Shown piece by piece: positions 49,202 through 57,740 of a stretch of 64,000 bases of DNA. Positions within the stretch are counted from its first letter, which is position 1, and every line of letters starts with the position of its first letter. Position numbers and translations under genes: made by a program. This DNA comes from Pseudomonas sp. BGr12 (GTDB taxonomy: Bacteria > Pseudomonadota > Gammaproteobacteria > Pseudomonadales > Pseudomonadaceae), in the NCBI RefSeq assembly GCF_030272895.1, contig NZ_JALRNF010000001.1, forward strand, positions 62,001 to 126,000, read 5' to 3'. Below the pieces are notes generated by a model, which ran no database searches, was not told the DNA's origin, and saw only the letters and a program-made list of their open reading frames with translations.

Positions 49202-50056
49202 ATGGCCGGCAAGACCGACACTCCAGCCAAGAAGTACCGCTCCAAATGGACCCGAATCGCCGTTGAAGGCGCCACCACCGACGGACGCAACATCGAGCGC
49301 AGCTGGATCGAGGACATGGCCAGCACCTACAGCCCCAACACCTACGGCGCCCGGATCAACTGCGAGCACATCAAGGGCTACTGGCCCGGTGGCGAGTTTG
49401 GTGCCTATGGCGACGTCCTAGCGCTGAAGGCTGAAGAAGTCGAAATTGCCGGCGTCAAGAAGCTGGCCCTGTTCGGTCAACTCCAACCCAACGATGCCCT
49501 GCTCGCCCTGAACAAGGCCGGCCAGAAGATCTACACCTCGATCGAAGTTCAGCCGAAGTTCGCCGACAGCGGCAAGGCCTACCTGGTCGGCCTCGCCATC
49601 ACCGACACCCCGGCCAGCCTCGGAACCGAGGCGCTGTCCTTCAGTGCGCAGCACGGCACCCTGACCGGCCGCAAACAGGACAAAGACAACCTGTTTACCG
49701 CTGCGGAAGAAACGGCCCTGGCGTTTGAGGAGGTCGCCGACACCCCCGGCATGTTCGCCGCGCTAAAAGACAAAGTTGGCGAGCTCCTCGGCAAGAGCAA
49801 GGAAAAAGATGGCAAGGACGCCGCCAGCTTCGCCGCCTTGGGCGAAATGATCGAAAGCCTGGCCACTCACGGCAGCGAGCAAGCCGCCGCCTTCGCTGCC
49901 GAGCAGAAAGCCCGCCAGGAACTGCAAACCAAGTTCGAGCAGCTCGAATCCAAGTTCAGCGATCTGGTCAAGCGCCTGGGTGACACCGAAGACCACAGCC
50001 AGACGCAACGACCGCCGGCAACGGGCGGCGATGGTGCCGTGCTGTCTTCCTTCTAA
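49202..50056 (+). CDS. O: Capsid scaffolding protein with serine protease domain (P2 gpO-like)
   Basis: The 284-residue protein has an N-terminal self-cleaving protease domain (YGARINCEHIKGYWPGGEFG with the catalytic His, IYTSIEVQPKFADSGKAYLV with the catalytic Ser) and a C-terminal helical scaffold (AEQKARQELQTKFEQLESKF). It directs capsid assembly and is cleaved during maturation. The start at 49202 follows GAGGACTCCCAGC. First gene of the rightward late unit. Confidence 0.94.
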   Translation: MAGKTDTPAKKYRSKWTRIAVEGATTDGRNIERSWIEDMASTYSPNTYGARINCEHIKGYWPGGEFGAYGDVLALKAEEVEIAGVKKLALFGQLQPNDALLALNKAGQKIYTSIEVQPKFADSGKAYLVGLAITDTPASLGTEALSFSAQHGTLTGRKQDKDNLFTAAEETALAFEEVADTPGMFAALKDKVGELLGKSKEKDGKDAASFAALGEMIESLATHGSEQAAAFAAEQKARQELQTKFEQLESKFSDLVKRLGDTEDHSQTQRPPATGGDGAVLSSF

Positions 50057-50086
50057 CCCGCCCGACCGATCACCGGAGAATTACCC

Positions 50087-51094
50087 ATGCGTAACGAAAC
50101 TCGCCTCGTCTACAACGGCCTGCTGGCCCACATCGCCAAGCTGAACAGCGTGCCCAATGCTGCCGAGAGCTTCAGTGTTACCCCGTCCGTCCAGCAGAAA
50201 CTGGAGACGGCAATTCAGGAGTCCAGCGACTTCCTCAAGCGCATCAACATCATCGGCGTTAACGACCAGGAGGGCGAAGCCATTGCCCTGGGCGTAAATG
50301 GCCCGACTGCCAGCCGCACCAACACCGCCGGCGGCAACCGCCGCAATCCGGCAAACGTGGCCAACCTGAAAAAGGACACCTACAGCTGCAAGAAGACCGA
50401 CTTTGACACAGCCTTCCCCTATCAACTGCTGGATGCCTGGGCCAAGTTCCCCGACTTCCAGGTGCGCCTTGCCAACGCCATCGCTCAGCGCCAGGGCCTC
50501 GATCGCCTCATGATCGGCTTCAACGGCATCAGCGCCGCACCGGTCACCGACCGCGCCACCAACCAGTTGCTGCAGGATGTAAACGTCGGTTGGCTGCAGA
50601 AGATCCGCATCGCTGCCCCGGAACGCGTTCTCGACGAAGGCGCTACTCCGGGTAAGGTCACCGTGGGCGCCACCGGCGACTACAAGACTCTTGACGGTCT
50701 GGTCTTCGATGCCGTGCAGATGTTGGATCCGTGGCACCGCAAGCGCCCCGACCTGGTGGTCATCGTCGACCGAGCGTTGCTGCATGAAAAGCAACTGGCA
50801 GCCGTGGAAAAAGGGGCGGTCTCCAACCAGGAAGAAAACGCTGCAGACGAAGTCGTCACCAAGGGGCGCCTGGGTGGCCTGAAAATCGAAGACGCCCCGT
50901 TCTTCATCGAGGGCGGCGTTCTGGTCACCACCCTGGCCAACCTCGCCATCTACTGGCAGGAAAGCGCGCGCCGCCGTCACCTGAAAGACGAGCCGGAATA
51001 CGACCGCATTGCCGACTACCAGTCGTCCAACGACGCCTACGTCATCGAGGACCTCGGCCTGGTCGCCCTGGTCGAAAACATCGAGCGGGTGTAA
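50087..51094 (+). CDS. N: Major capsid protein (P2 gpN-like)
   Basis: The 335-residue protein matches the P2 capsid family: MRNETRLVYNGLLAHIAKLN, SSDFLKRINIIGVNDQEGEA, KKTDFDTAFPYQLLDAWAKF and NQEENAADEVVTKGRLGGLK. The length is close to that of P2 gpN. It is cut at the N-terminus by gpO in P2. It follows the scaffold gene and precedes the terminase small subunit. Confidence 0.95.
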   Translation: MRNETRLVYNGLLAHIAKLNSVPNAAESFSVTPSVQQKLETAIQESSDFLKRINIIGVNDQEGEAIALGVNGPTASRTNTAGGNRRNPANVANLKKDTYSCKKTDFDTAFPYQLLDAWAKFPDFQVRLANAIAQRQGLDRLMIGFNGISAAPVTDRATNQLLQDVNVGWLQKIRIAAPERVLDEGATPGKVTVGATGDYKTLDGLVFDAVQMLDPWHRKRPDLVVIVDRALLHEKQLAAVEKGAVSNQEENAADEVVTKGRLGGLKIEDAPFFIEGGVLVTTLANLAIYWQESARRRHLKDEPEYDRIADYQSSNDAYVIEDLGLVALVENIERV

Positions 51095-51097
51095 GCC

Positions 51098-51799
51098 ATG
51101 GCCCTGACCCTTGCCCAACGCAACCAGCTGCGCAAGCGCGCAGCCCAGGAGGCTGCAGCCGTCGCCCCTGCCGCCCTGATGGAAGGCGCCACCGGCTATG
51201 AAGTGATGCTCGCCGCACTGCAGCAGGATCAGTTCCGCCTGAAGCAGGTGCAATCCCAGGAGGGCAAGGCACAGCTCAAGGTCGAGATGCTGCCGGCATA
51301 CGTGCCCTACGTGGACGGCGTGCTCTCAGCAGGCCAAGGCGCCCAGGACGACGTGCTCACCACCCTGATGGTCTGGCGCTTCGACGCGGGCGACTTCGGC
51401 GGCGGATTGCATATCGCTGAATACGTTCTGCGCCACGGGCTGAAGATGCCGGACCGCTTCAACCGTACTACCGGCTGCCTGGTGGCAGAGGAAGTCGCCA
51501 CGGCAGCGCTCAAGGCCCAGAAATCTGGCAGCACCTTCCCGCTGGACATCCTCACCACCACTGCGGTGCTGACTGACGTCCAGGACATGCCGGACGAAGT
51601 GCGCGCCAAGCTGATGCTGGCCCTCGGCCGCGCCACGCTGGAAGGCATCAGCGACGAACACCCAGGGCAGCCTGGCCAGTTGCAGGCTGGCATCGAGCTG
51701 CTCAAACGCGCCATCGAGTTGCACAGCAGCTGCGGCGGTAAGAAAGACCTGGAGCGCGCCGAGCGCCTCCTCAAGAAACACGCTGGCCCTGCCAGCTAA
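51098..51799 (+). CDS. M: Terminase small subunit / endonuclease (P2 gpM-like)
   Basis: The 233-residue protein has the P2 gpM pattern: GQGAQDDVLTTLMVWRFDAG, EYVLRHGLKMPDRFNRTTGC and VEEVATAALKA-like helices, ending with a helical C-terminus (ERAERLLKKHAGPAS). It recognises cos and acts with gpP to cut DNA. It starts 3 bases after the capsid gene. Confidence 0.92.
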   Translation: MALTLAQRNQLRKRAAQEAAAVAPAALMEGATGYEVMLAALQQDQFRLKQVQSQEGKAQLKVEMLPAYVPYVDGVLSAGQGAQDDVLTTLMVWRFDAGDFGGGLHIAEYVLRHGLKMPDRFNRTTGCLVAEEVATAALKAQKSGSTFPLDILTTTAVLTDVQDMPDEVRAKLMLALGRATLEGISDEHPGQPGQLQAGIELLKRAIELHSSCGGKKDLERAERLLKKHAGPAS

Positions 51800-51902
51800 C
51801 CGAGCGTCCCCACGCACCCGGCGGCTCGGGGCGGATCAGCAGGCTTACTCCTTGGCTCAGCTGTGAAGCCCCGACCACCGCCGACCTATTCGAGCGACAA
51901 GC

Positions 51903-52367
51903 ATGAGCGGATTTATCGCCGGCGGCATTCCAACCACCGCTTTCCCGATCAGCAACGGCACCTTCTGGCCAGAGATCAACGGTCAGCACTTGCGCGCCGC
52001 CATGCGCATCACCGACGCAGTGACCGACGACCGTCTGGAGGTTGCGGCGGTCAACGCCATGATCGAAGCCAACCGGGAGCTTGCCGGCTACCGGGATGCA
52101 CAGCAGGCCCAGGGCTATGCCGCCCTGGCCGACGTGCCGGCGGAGCCGATCAAAGGCGAAAGCCAGTTACTGCACCTCTACCGCAGGGTCATTTATTGCA
52201 ACGCCCTGGCCGAGCTGGTGGAGCGCTACAGCAGCTTCGATGCCACCAACAGCGGCGAGAAGAAGATCACCGAGGAAGAAAGTAGCGCCGACCAGCTACG
52301 CCGCGATTCACGCAAGGCCCTGCGCAGCATCCTCGGCGTCAGCCACACCACCGTGGAGCTGCTGTGA
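51903..52367 (+). CDS. L: Head completion protein (P2 gpL-like)
   Basis: The 154-residue protein begins SGFIAGGIPTTAFPISNGTF and contains EINGQHLRAAMRITDAVTDD and LLHLYRRVIYCNALAELVER, as in P2 gpL. It closes the connector after packaging. Its TGA overlaps the ATG of the tail gene X. Confidence 0.92.
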   Translation: MSGFIAGGIPTTAFPISNGTFWPEINGQHLRAAMRITDAVTDDRLEVAAVNAMIEANRELAGYRDAQQAQGYAALADVPAEPIKGESQLLHLYRRVIYCNALAELVERYSSFDATNSGEKKITEEESSADQLRRDSRKALRSILGVSHTTVELL

Positions 52368-52576
52368 TGCCGGCCGTAATCGCCAACCAGGGCGACACCG
52401 TGGATGCCATCTGCTGGCGTTTCTACGGCCGCACCGCCGGCGTCACCGAGGCAGTGCTTGAGGCCAACCCCGGCCTGGCCGATCACGGCACCACTATCCC
52501 GCACGGCACGCAAATCACCCTGCCCGATGCCGCGCCACAAGTTGAACAACGCCAGGTGGTGAACCTATGGGACTGA
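52367..52576 (+). CDS. X: Tail protein X (P2 gpX-like, LysM-type)
   Basis: The 69-residue protein has a LysM-like fold: VIANQGDTVDAICWRFYGRT, LEANPGLADHGTTIPHGTQI and a closing TLPDA. In P2-like phages it joins the tail tube to the baseplate hub. The ATG at 52367 shares a base with the preceding stop; a GTG one codon earlier is less likely. Confidence 0.92.
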   Translation: MPAVIANQGDTVDAICWRFYGRTAGVTEAVLEANPGLADHGTTIPHGTQITLPDAAPQVEQRQVVNLWD

Positions 52577-52603
52577 CCACCACCAACAAAAGGACCTCGT
52601 GCC

Positions 52604-52957
52604 ATGGCTGATCCGACTTCCAGCTCCATCACCGGCCTGCTGATGGGCCTTGGCCTGGCCACCGCCGTGCCGCAGATCGATGGCGAGGCGCTGTTCGGCG
52701 CCCTCCTCGGCGCGTGGCTGGTGACCAGCATCAAACGCGATCTCAAGGCCTGGCAGCGTCTGGGCTCGCTGCTGCTCTCGGCCGGCGTGGGCTACCTGTT
52801 CGCGCCGGTGGCCCTGAAGATCGCGCCGATTATCAACAGCGGCGGCGCCGCGTTCGCCTGCGCCCTGGTCGTGATCCCGATCAGCATCAAGGCCATGCTC
52901 TGGGTCGAACAGGCCGATCTGTTCGACATCCTGCGCCGCATCAGAGGGGGGAGCTGA
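52604..52957 (+). CDS. Putative phage holin
   Basis: The 117-residue protein has three or four short hydrophobic segments (ITGLLMGLGLATAVP, ALLGAWLVTS, LLLSAGVGYLFAPVALKI, AFACALVVIPISIKAMLWV). This layout is typical of phage holins and pyocin-associated holins of Pseudomonas. Its position before the endolysin supports this. Confidence 0.78.
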   Translation: MADPTSSSITGLLMGLGLATAVPQIDGEALFGALLGAWLVTSIKRDLKAWQRLGSLLLSAGVGYLFAPVALKIAPIINSGGAAFACALVVIPISIKAMLWVEQADLFDILRRIRGGS

Positions 52958-52958
52958 G

Positions 52959-53237
52959 ATGTCCATTGTCGCCCTGGTCATTCCGCTGACCACCGCCAGC
53001 GCCTACTTGTTTGGCGCCCTGCGGTTGGCCTGCTACAGCCGAGGAAATGCCCGCTACCGGCGCGGCATCTCACTGCTGGCCAGCCTGTTCGGCGCCGCGC
53101 TGTGCATGAGCGGCCTTGAGCTGCTGCTGTATCGCCCACCGGTAAGCCTATGGCAGGCCGTGACCGCCGTACTGCTCTGCACCCTGATTTACCGATCACG
53201 CGGCAATGTCGCCGCCCTGCTGAGGCCAAGCGTATGA
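52959..53237 (+). CDS. Phage holin family 3-like membrane protein
   Basis: The 92-residue protein has three membrane segments (ALVIPLTTASAYLFGALRLA, SLLASLFGAALCMSGLELLL, LWQAVTAVLLCTLIYRS) and a positively charged middle and C-terminus. It matches the phage_holin_3_7 type found in P2-like Pseudomonas phages, where it acts as a holin or antiholin with the preceding gene. Its TGA overlaps the endolysin ATG by 4 bases. Confidence 0.8.
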   Translation: MSIVALVIPLTTASAYLFGALRLACYSRGNARYRRGISLLASLFGAALCMSGLELLLYRPPVSLWQAVTAVLLCTLIYRSRGNVAALLRPSV

Positions 53238-54079
53238 CCCTCACCCTGCGCCACGGCGACCGTGGCCAAGCCGTCAGCCACCTGCAAAAGCAGCTCAACC
53301 AGGCCGGTGCCAAGCCTGCGCTGGTCGTCGACGCCGACTTCGGCGACGCTACGGAAAAGGCGGTGCGCGCCTTCCAGGCCAAGGTCGGCCTGGTCGATGA
53401 CGGCATTGCCGGCAGCAAGACCCAGGCGGCCCTGGCCGGCGCCGATTGCCGCCTGCTGCTGAGCAACGCCACCCTGCTGGCGGGCGCCGAGCGCCTGGGC
53501 GTCGAGCTGGCCGCGATCTACGCCGTCAACGAGGTGGAGAGCCACGGCCAGGGCTTCCTGGCCAACGGCAAGCCGAAAATCCTGTTCGAGCGGCATGTCA
53601 TGTACAAGCGCCTGGCGATGCCGCGTAACGAGGGTGACGACGTCGCCGAGCTGCAGCGCCATGCCGATGAACTGGCCACGGCCTACCCGCAGCTGGTCAA
53701 CCCCCGCCCGGGTGGCTACATCGGCGGTACCGGCGAGCACCAGCGCCTGGCCCAGGCCCGCATGCTCGATGCCGACCGGGCCGCCGAGTCGGCGAGCTGG
53801 GGGGCTTTCCAGATCATGGGCTATCACTGGCAGCGCCTGGGCTATGCAAGCCTGGCTGACTTCGTCAACCGGATGCACCAGGACGAGAGCGAACACTTCG
53901 AGGCCTTCGTCCGCTTCATCGAGTCGGATCCGGCGTTGCACAAAGCGCTCAAGGGCAAGAAGTGGGCGCAGTTCGCCAAGCTCTACAACGGGCCAGCCTA
54001 CGCCCGGAACCTCTACGACGTGAAGCTCGAACGCGCCTACGAACGGCACGCTGCCTGCGGCTGCACCCTCGCCGCGTAA
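53234..54079 (+). CDS. Endolysin: peptidoglycan-binding plus N-acetylmuramidase domain
   Basis: The 281-residue protein has an N-terminal PG_binding_1 domain (HGDRGQAVSHLQKQLNQAGA, DADFGDATEKAVRAFQAKVG). The C-terminal N-acetylmuramidase domain has YAVNEVESHGQGFLANGKPK with the catalytic Glu, then ILFERHVMYKRLAMPRN, SWGAFQIMGYHWQRLGYASL and FAKLYNGPAYARNLYDVKLE. No signal peptide is visible, so release should depend on the holin. Start 53234 overlaps the holin stop. Confidence 0.92.
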   Translation: MTLTLRHGDRGQAVSHLQKQLNQAGAKPALVVDADFGDATEKAVRAFQAKVGLVDDGIAGSKTQAALAGADCRLLLSNATLLAGAERLGVELAAIYAVNEVESHGQGFLANGKPKILFERHVMYKRLAMPRNEGDDVAELQRHADELATAYPQLVNPRPGGYIGGTGEHQRLAQARMLDADRAAESASWGAFQIMGYHWQRLGYASLADFVNRMHQDESEHFEAFVRFIESDPALHKALKGKKWAQFAKLYNGPAYARNLYDVKLERAYERHAACGCTLAA

Positions 54080-54106
54080 CCCGCCACCAGCGGTCCAGGA
54101 GTCCCC

Positions 54107-54313
54107 ATGATCGACATTGCTCAGATCCGCAAGCACAGCCCTCAGGATGGTGACGTCTTCGTGTTGCCCGAGGGTGCCGACCACCAGGACGCCCAGGCCT
54201 TCGCCGAGGCACTTCATATGGCGTGCCCGGGCGTGAAATGCCTGGTACTCACTACCGATATTCAGCGTCTGGATGTCGCCGCGATGAACGCCGCCGGCTG
54301 GTACCGGGCGTGA
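54107..54313 (+). CDS. Small conserved phage protein of unknown function
   Basis: The 68-residue protein MIDIAQIRKHSPQDGDVFVL is followed by VLTTDIQRLDVAAMNAAGWY. The beta-alpha layout has no motif I can name. Its stop overlaps the GTG of the spanin gene by 4 bases, so it is part of the lysis unit. Confidence 0.65.
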   Translation: MIDIAQIRKHSPQDGDVFVLPEGADHQDAQAFAEALHMACPGVKCLVLTTDIQRLDVAAMNAAGWYRA

Positions 54314-54753
54314 TCGGTGTGCGGCAGGCCGGATTGACGGTCGCAGCGGCTGCTGCGCTGGCCCTGCTGTTCTGGGGCCAGCATCAGCGCCTTGAGGTGG
54401 AAAAGGCCAAGGCCACCAACGCAGTAGAGCGCCTGCAAAGAGTCCAGGAGCGCAGCGATCGCCAGACCGCCACCATCGTTCGCCTCGACGCCGAGGTGCA
54501 GGCCGAACGCACCGCCCAGGCCGCCCTGCGGACCACCCAGAATCAACTGCGCCAGAGCCTGGCCGACAGCCTCAACCAGATCCAGGAGCTCGAACATGCG
54601 AACGCCGAACTTTCCGATTGGTCCCGCCAGCCTCTGCCTGCTGCTGCTCGCCGGCTGCGCGAGCGCCCCGCCATCACCGGCGCCGCAGATTATCGTGACT
54701 GGCTGTCCCGCCGTCGTACCCTGCCGCCTGCCACCGGCGGCACCGATCGGTAA
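54310..54753 (+). CDS. lysB: Inner-membrane spanin (LysB/Rz-like)
   Basis: The 147-residue protein starts at GTG 54310 (overlap GTGA with the preceding stop). It has one N-terminal membrane helix (LTVAAAAALALLFWGQHQRL), then a long coiled coil (KAKATNAVERLQRVQERSDR, ALRTTQNQLRQSLADSLNQI). It matches P2 LysB-type i-spanins. The Rz1-like gene is embedded in the +1 frame near the end, the usual arrangement. Confidence 0.85.
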   Translation: MIGVRQAGLTVAAAAALALLFWGQHQRLEVEKAKATNAVERLQRVQERSDRQTATIVRLDAEVQAERTAQAALRTTQNQLRQSLADSLNQIQELEHANAELSDWSRQPLPAAARRLRERPAITGAADYRDWLSRRRTLPPATGGTDR

Positions 54754-54859
54754 CGGCGAGTTGCTGCGCGATGCCGAAGTGGTGGAAGCCGCCTGGGCTG
54801 ACTGCGCCGCCCAGGTCGATACGGTGTACCAGGCGCAACAGAAGGCCCCTCGCCCATGA
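54596..54859 (+). CDS. lysC: Outer-membrane lipoprotein spanin (LysC/Rz1-like)
   Basis: The 87-residue protein has a lipoprotein signal with LLLLAGCAS and a Pro-rich mature start (APPSPAPQIIVTGCPAVVPC), typical of o-spanins. It starts inside lysB in another frame and ends 4 bases into the gpR gene. With LysB it fuses inner and outer membranes at lysis. Confidence 0.86.
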   Translation: MRTPNFPIGPASLCLLLLAGCASAPPSPAPQIIVTGCPAVVPCRLPPAAPIGNGELLRDAEVVEAAWADCAAQVDTVYQAQQKAPRP

Positions 54860-55380
54860 ACAAGCCCGATTCCCTGCGCAACCACCTCCTCGCCGCCGTG
54901 CCTGAGTTGCGCAATGACCCCGACCGCCTCCTGGTGTTCATCGACAACGGCACCGTCCGCAGCACCGCTGCGGTGGGTCTTTCATTCGAGTACGCGTACA
55001 CCCTGAACGTGATGTTGACGGATTTTGCCGGCCACCCAGATGCGCTGATGATTCCCCTGCTGGCCTGGTTGATGGTCAACCAGCATGAGCTGATCGCCAA
55101 TCTGGAAAAGGGCAAGGAAGCCATCAGGTTCGAAGCCGACGTCCTGGACAACAGCAAGGTCGACCTGTCGATCGAGCTTGCCCTCACCGAGCGGGTGATC
55201 GTCAAGAAACAGGACGACGGCACGTTGCAGGTCAGCCATCCGGACGAGCCTCAGCTTGAGCCGTTCCTGCCAGCCGGGGACTGGAAGCTGTACGCCGGCG
55301 GCGAACTTCTCGCCGAATGGCAGAGCACCGCCCAGGACGGCGGCGATATCGCCGGCTCGCACCCCCGCCGCCATGGCTGA
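54856..55380 (+). CDS. R: Tail completion protein (P2 gpR-like)
   Basis: The 174-residue protein contains LRNHLLAAVPELRNDPDRLL, FIDNGTVRSTAAVGLSFEYA and LLAWLMVNQHELIAN, as in P2 gpR. It acts at the tail end that attaches to the head. Starts inside the lysC stop and overlaps the S gene by 8 bases. Confidence 0.92.
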   Translation: MNKPDSLRNHLLAAVPELRNDPDRLLVFIDNGTVRSTAAVGLSFEYAYTLNVMLTDFAGHPDALMIPLLAWLMVNQHELIANLEKGKEAIRFEADVLDNSKVDLSIELALTERVIVKKQDDGTLQVSHPDEPQLEPFLPAGDWKLYAGGELLAEWQSTAQDGGDIAGSHPRRHG

Positions 55381-55825
55381 TAACCTCAACGCCTTGGAAG
55401 ACTGGGCCGGCGCCTTGCTGGCCAAGCTGGAGCCGAGCGCCCGCCGCAAGCTCAACCAGGAGATTGCCCGGGATCTGCGCCGCAGACAGCAGCAGCGCAT
55501 CGCCGCACAGCGCAACCCTGACGGCTCCCCTTATGCCAAACGCAAGCCGCGCCAACTGCGTGGCAAGGCTGGCCGGATCAAGCGGCAGATGTTCACCAAA
55601 CTGCGCCAGGCCAAACACCTGAAACTGCAGAGCACCCCGAACTCGATCGCCATTGGCTTTCTTGCCCGCACGGCCCGCATCGCCCGGATCCACCAGGAAG
55701 GCCTGCGTGATCGCCCAGGCAAGGGCGCAGCTGACATCCAGTACGAGCGCCGCGAGCTGCTGGGCTTCAGCCCCGCAGACATCGAGCTGATCCGCGATCG
55801 CCTGCTCGAACACCTCACCCGCTGA
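55373..55825 (+). CDS. S: Tail completion protein (P2 gpS-like)
   Basis: The 150-residue protein contains LNALEDWAGALLAKLEPSAR, RRRQQQRIAAQRNPDGSPYA and IAIGFLARTARIARIHQEGL, the GPW/gp25-like gpS pattern of P2. The length equals that of the P2 family. It is the last gene before late activator site 2. Confidence 0.92.
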   Translation: MADNLNALEDWAGALLAKLEPSARRKLNQEIARDLRRRQQQRIAAQRNPDGSPYAKRKPRQLRGKAGRIKRQMFTKLRQAKHLKLQSTPNSIAIGFLARTARIARIHQEGLRDRPGKGAADIQYERRELLGFSPADIELIRDRLLEHLTR

Positions 55826-55834
55826 CCCTGCCGC

Positions 55835-55853
55835 TGTAACCAGGCTTTCTACA
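55835..55853. promoter_or_regulatory. Late activator site 2 (TGTA-N10-CTACA)
   Basis: TGTAACCAGGCTTTCTACA lies in the short gap between S and V, the place of the P2 PV promoter. Its centre is only about 57 bases from the V start codon, so the leader of the V transcript would be very short if P2 spacing holds. Confidence 0.65.
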
Positions 55854-55900
55854 AGCTGCGCGCCGTGCGCTTCACGCGCGCGCATCGCAGCATCACCGGC

Positions 55901-56479
55901 ATGAACATCGCCGAACTCGCTCGTCTCATTGAAAACCTTGTCCGCCTCGGCACCGTCGAAGCGGTCCAGGTGCAGCCGCCCCGCGTCAAAGTGAAAAGCG
56001 GCAAGATCGTCACCGCCTGGCGGCCGTGGCTGAGCCTGCGTGCCGGCGCTGACCGCGAATGGGACCCGCCCACCGTTGGCGAACAGGTCGTACTGTTGAG
56101 CCCGTCGGGGCTACTCGCCCAGGCCGTCGTGCTCACCGGCCTGTTCAGCGACCACAACCCGGCCAACGGTGACCGCGAAGGCCTGCACCGCCGCACCTAC
56201 CGCGACGGCGCTGTGATCGAGTACGACAGCATCGCTCACCAACTGCGCGCCATCCTCCCCGAGGGCGGCGTCACCGATATCACCAGCACTGGCGGCATCA
56301 ACATCACCGGCCCGATCAACCACACCGGTGATTACACCCAACAGGGCAACCAGCAGGTTACTGGCACCGTGACCGTGTCCGAGGACGTGGTTGCCGGCGC
56401 CGACGGCATCAGTCTGGTTAACCACCGCACATCCGGCGTAATGCCTGGACCAGGTGAATCAGGAGCGCCCGTGCCATGA
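55901..56479 (+). CDS. V: Baseplate spike protein (P2 gpV-like)
   Basis: The 192-residue protein has an OB-fold N-terminal region (VQPPRVKVKSGKIVTAWRPW, WDPPTVGEQVVLLSPSGLLA) and a beta-helical spike (GGINITGPINHTGDYTQQGN, GTVTVSEDVVAGADGISLV). It is the membrane-piercing tip. The start at 55901 gives the normal N-terminus MNIAELARLIEN; a GTG at 55865 is upstream in frame. Overlaps W by 4 bases. Confidence 0.93.
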   Translation: MNIAELARLIENLVRLGTVEAVQVQPPRVKVKSGKIVTAWRPWLSLRAGADREWDPPTVGEQVVLLSPSGLLAQAVVLTGLFSDHNPANGDREGLHRRTYRDGAVIEYDSIAHQLRAILPEGGVTDITSTGGINITGPINHTGDYTQQGNQQVTGTVTVSEDVVAGADGISLVNHRTSGVMPGPGESGAPVP

Positions 56480-56829
56480 CCGGTATGAATGCCCAGACCG
56501 GGCGCGCGATCTCCGATCGCCTGCACCTTGCGCAGTCAATCGCCGACATCCTCACCACCCCGATCGGCAGCCGCGTCATGCGCCGAGATTACGGGAGCCA
56601 GCTGGTCGACCTCATTGACTGGCCGCTGAACAACGCCACTCGCCTGCAGGCATACGCCGCGACCGCTATGGCCCTGATGCGCTGGGAACCACGCATCCGC
56701 CTCAGCCGCGTGCTGTTGAGCCTGGGTGACGTACCTGGCCAAGCCATCCTCGACGTTGAAGGCTCACTCACAGACAGCAACGAGCCGTTGAACCTGCGCA
56801 TTCCATTGAACCTGGGGGCTGGGGCATGA
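56476..56829 (+). CDS. W: Baseplate wedge protein (P2 gpW-like, gp25 family)
   Basis: The 117-residue protein is a gp25-like wedge: HLAQSIADILTTPIGSRVMR, RDYGSQLVDLIDWPLNNATR and MRWEPRIRLSRVLLSLGD. It joins the baseplate around the spike. It overlaps both V and J by 4 bases. Confidence 0.94.
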   Translation: MTGMNAQTGRAISDRLHLAQSIADILTTPIGSRVMRRDYGSQLVDLIDWPLNNATRLQAYAATAMALMRWEPRIRLSRVLLSLGDVPGQAILDVEGSLTDSNEPLNLRIPLNLGAGA

Positions 56830-57740
56830 ACACGTTCACCCCGATTGATATCAACTTGCTGCCTGCCCCGCAGGTGGTGGAACAGATCGACTACGAGCAG
56901 ATCCTCAGTGAGCGCATGGCGTTCCTGGTCAGCCTCTGGCCGGTCGATGAGCAGCCCGGCATTGCCGCCAAGCTTGCCCTGGAGTCGGAACCCCTGACCA
57001 AACTGGTGCAGGAGAATGCCTACCGGGAAATGGTCTGGCGCCAGCGAGTCAACGAGGCGGCGCTTGCTACCCTGCTGGCCAAAGCAACCGAGGATGACCT
57101 CGAACAGGTAGCAGCCAACTACAACGTGTCTCGGCTTGTCGTCATTCCGGCAGATCCCACTGCTGTCCCGCCTGTCGCCGCCGTCAAGGAATCGGACGAC
57201 AGCCTGCGAGAACGCGCTCAAATGGCCTGGGAAGGATTGTCGACCGCCGGCCCGCGCAACAGCTACATCCTCCATGCGCGCAGCGCCGAGGGCAGCATCG
57301 CGGATGCCACGGCAGAAAGCCCGTCGCCAGCGGTCGTCGTCGTGACTGTTCAATCGCTCCTGGGCGACGGCAGCGTCGAAGCCGAAGTGCTTGAGATCGT
57401 TCAGCGTTACTTGAGTGATGATGACCGCCGCCCCGTCGCCGATCGGCTCACCGTTCAATCGGCCCAGGTGATCACCTACGCGGTCGATGCAACGATCTAC
57501 CTCTCTACGACCGGCCCGGAATCCGAGCCAATCCGGGCCGCTGCGGAAGCCAAACTGAACGCCTTTGTCGGTCAGCGACGGCGCTTAGGCGTCGAGGTTT
57601 CAGAGTCGGCCATATTCGCCGCGCTGCATGTAGAAGGCGTCCGCAAGGTCGAGCTCGCCGGCTGGGTCGACCTGAAACCCACCCCCGCCCAAGCGGCCTA
57701 CTGCGAAAGCGTCAGCGTCAAAGTCGGAGCGTCGGAATGA
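56826..57740 (+). CDS. J: Baseplate protein (P2 gpJ-like)
   Basis: The 304-residue protein has the gpJ pattern: IDINLLPAPQVVEQIDYEQI, LVQENAYREMVWRQRVNEAA, ERAQMAWEGLSTAGPRNSYI and HARSAEGSIADATAESPSPA. The length matches P2 J. Overlaps I by 4 bases. Confidence 0.94.
   Translation: MNTFTPIDINLLPAPQVVEQIDYEQILSERMAFLVSLWPVDEQPGIAAKLALESEPLTKLVQENAYREMVWRQRVNEAALATLLAKATEDDLEQVAANYNVSRLVVIPADPTAVPPVAAVKESDDSLRERAQMAWEGLSTAGPRNSYILHARSAEGSIADATAESPSPAVVVVTVQSLLGDGSVEAEVLEIVQRYLSDDDRRPVADRLTVQSAQVITYAVDATIYLSTTGPESEPIRAAAEAKLNAFVGQRRRLGVEVSESAIFAALHVEGVRKVELAGWVDLKPTPAQAAYCESVSVKVGASE

Noticed and set aside
48787..49266. 159-residue plus-strand frame across the terminase start and the late promoter region
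   Set aside because: It overlaps the terminase gene in antisense and the non-coding control region; no domain is seen.
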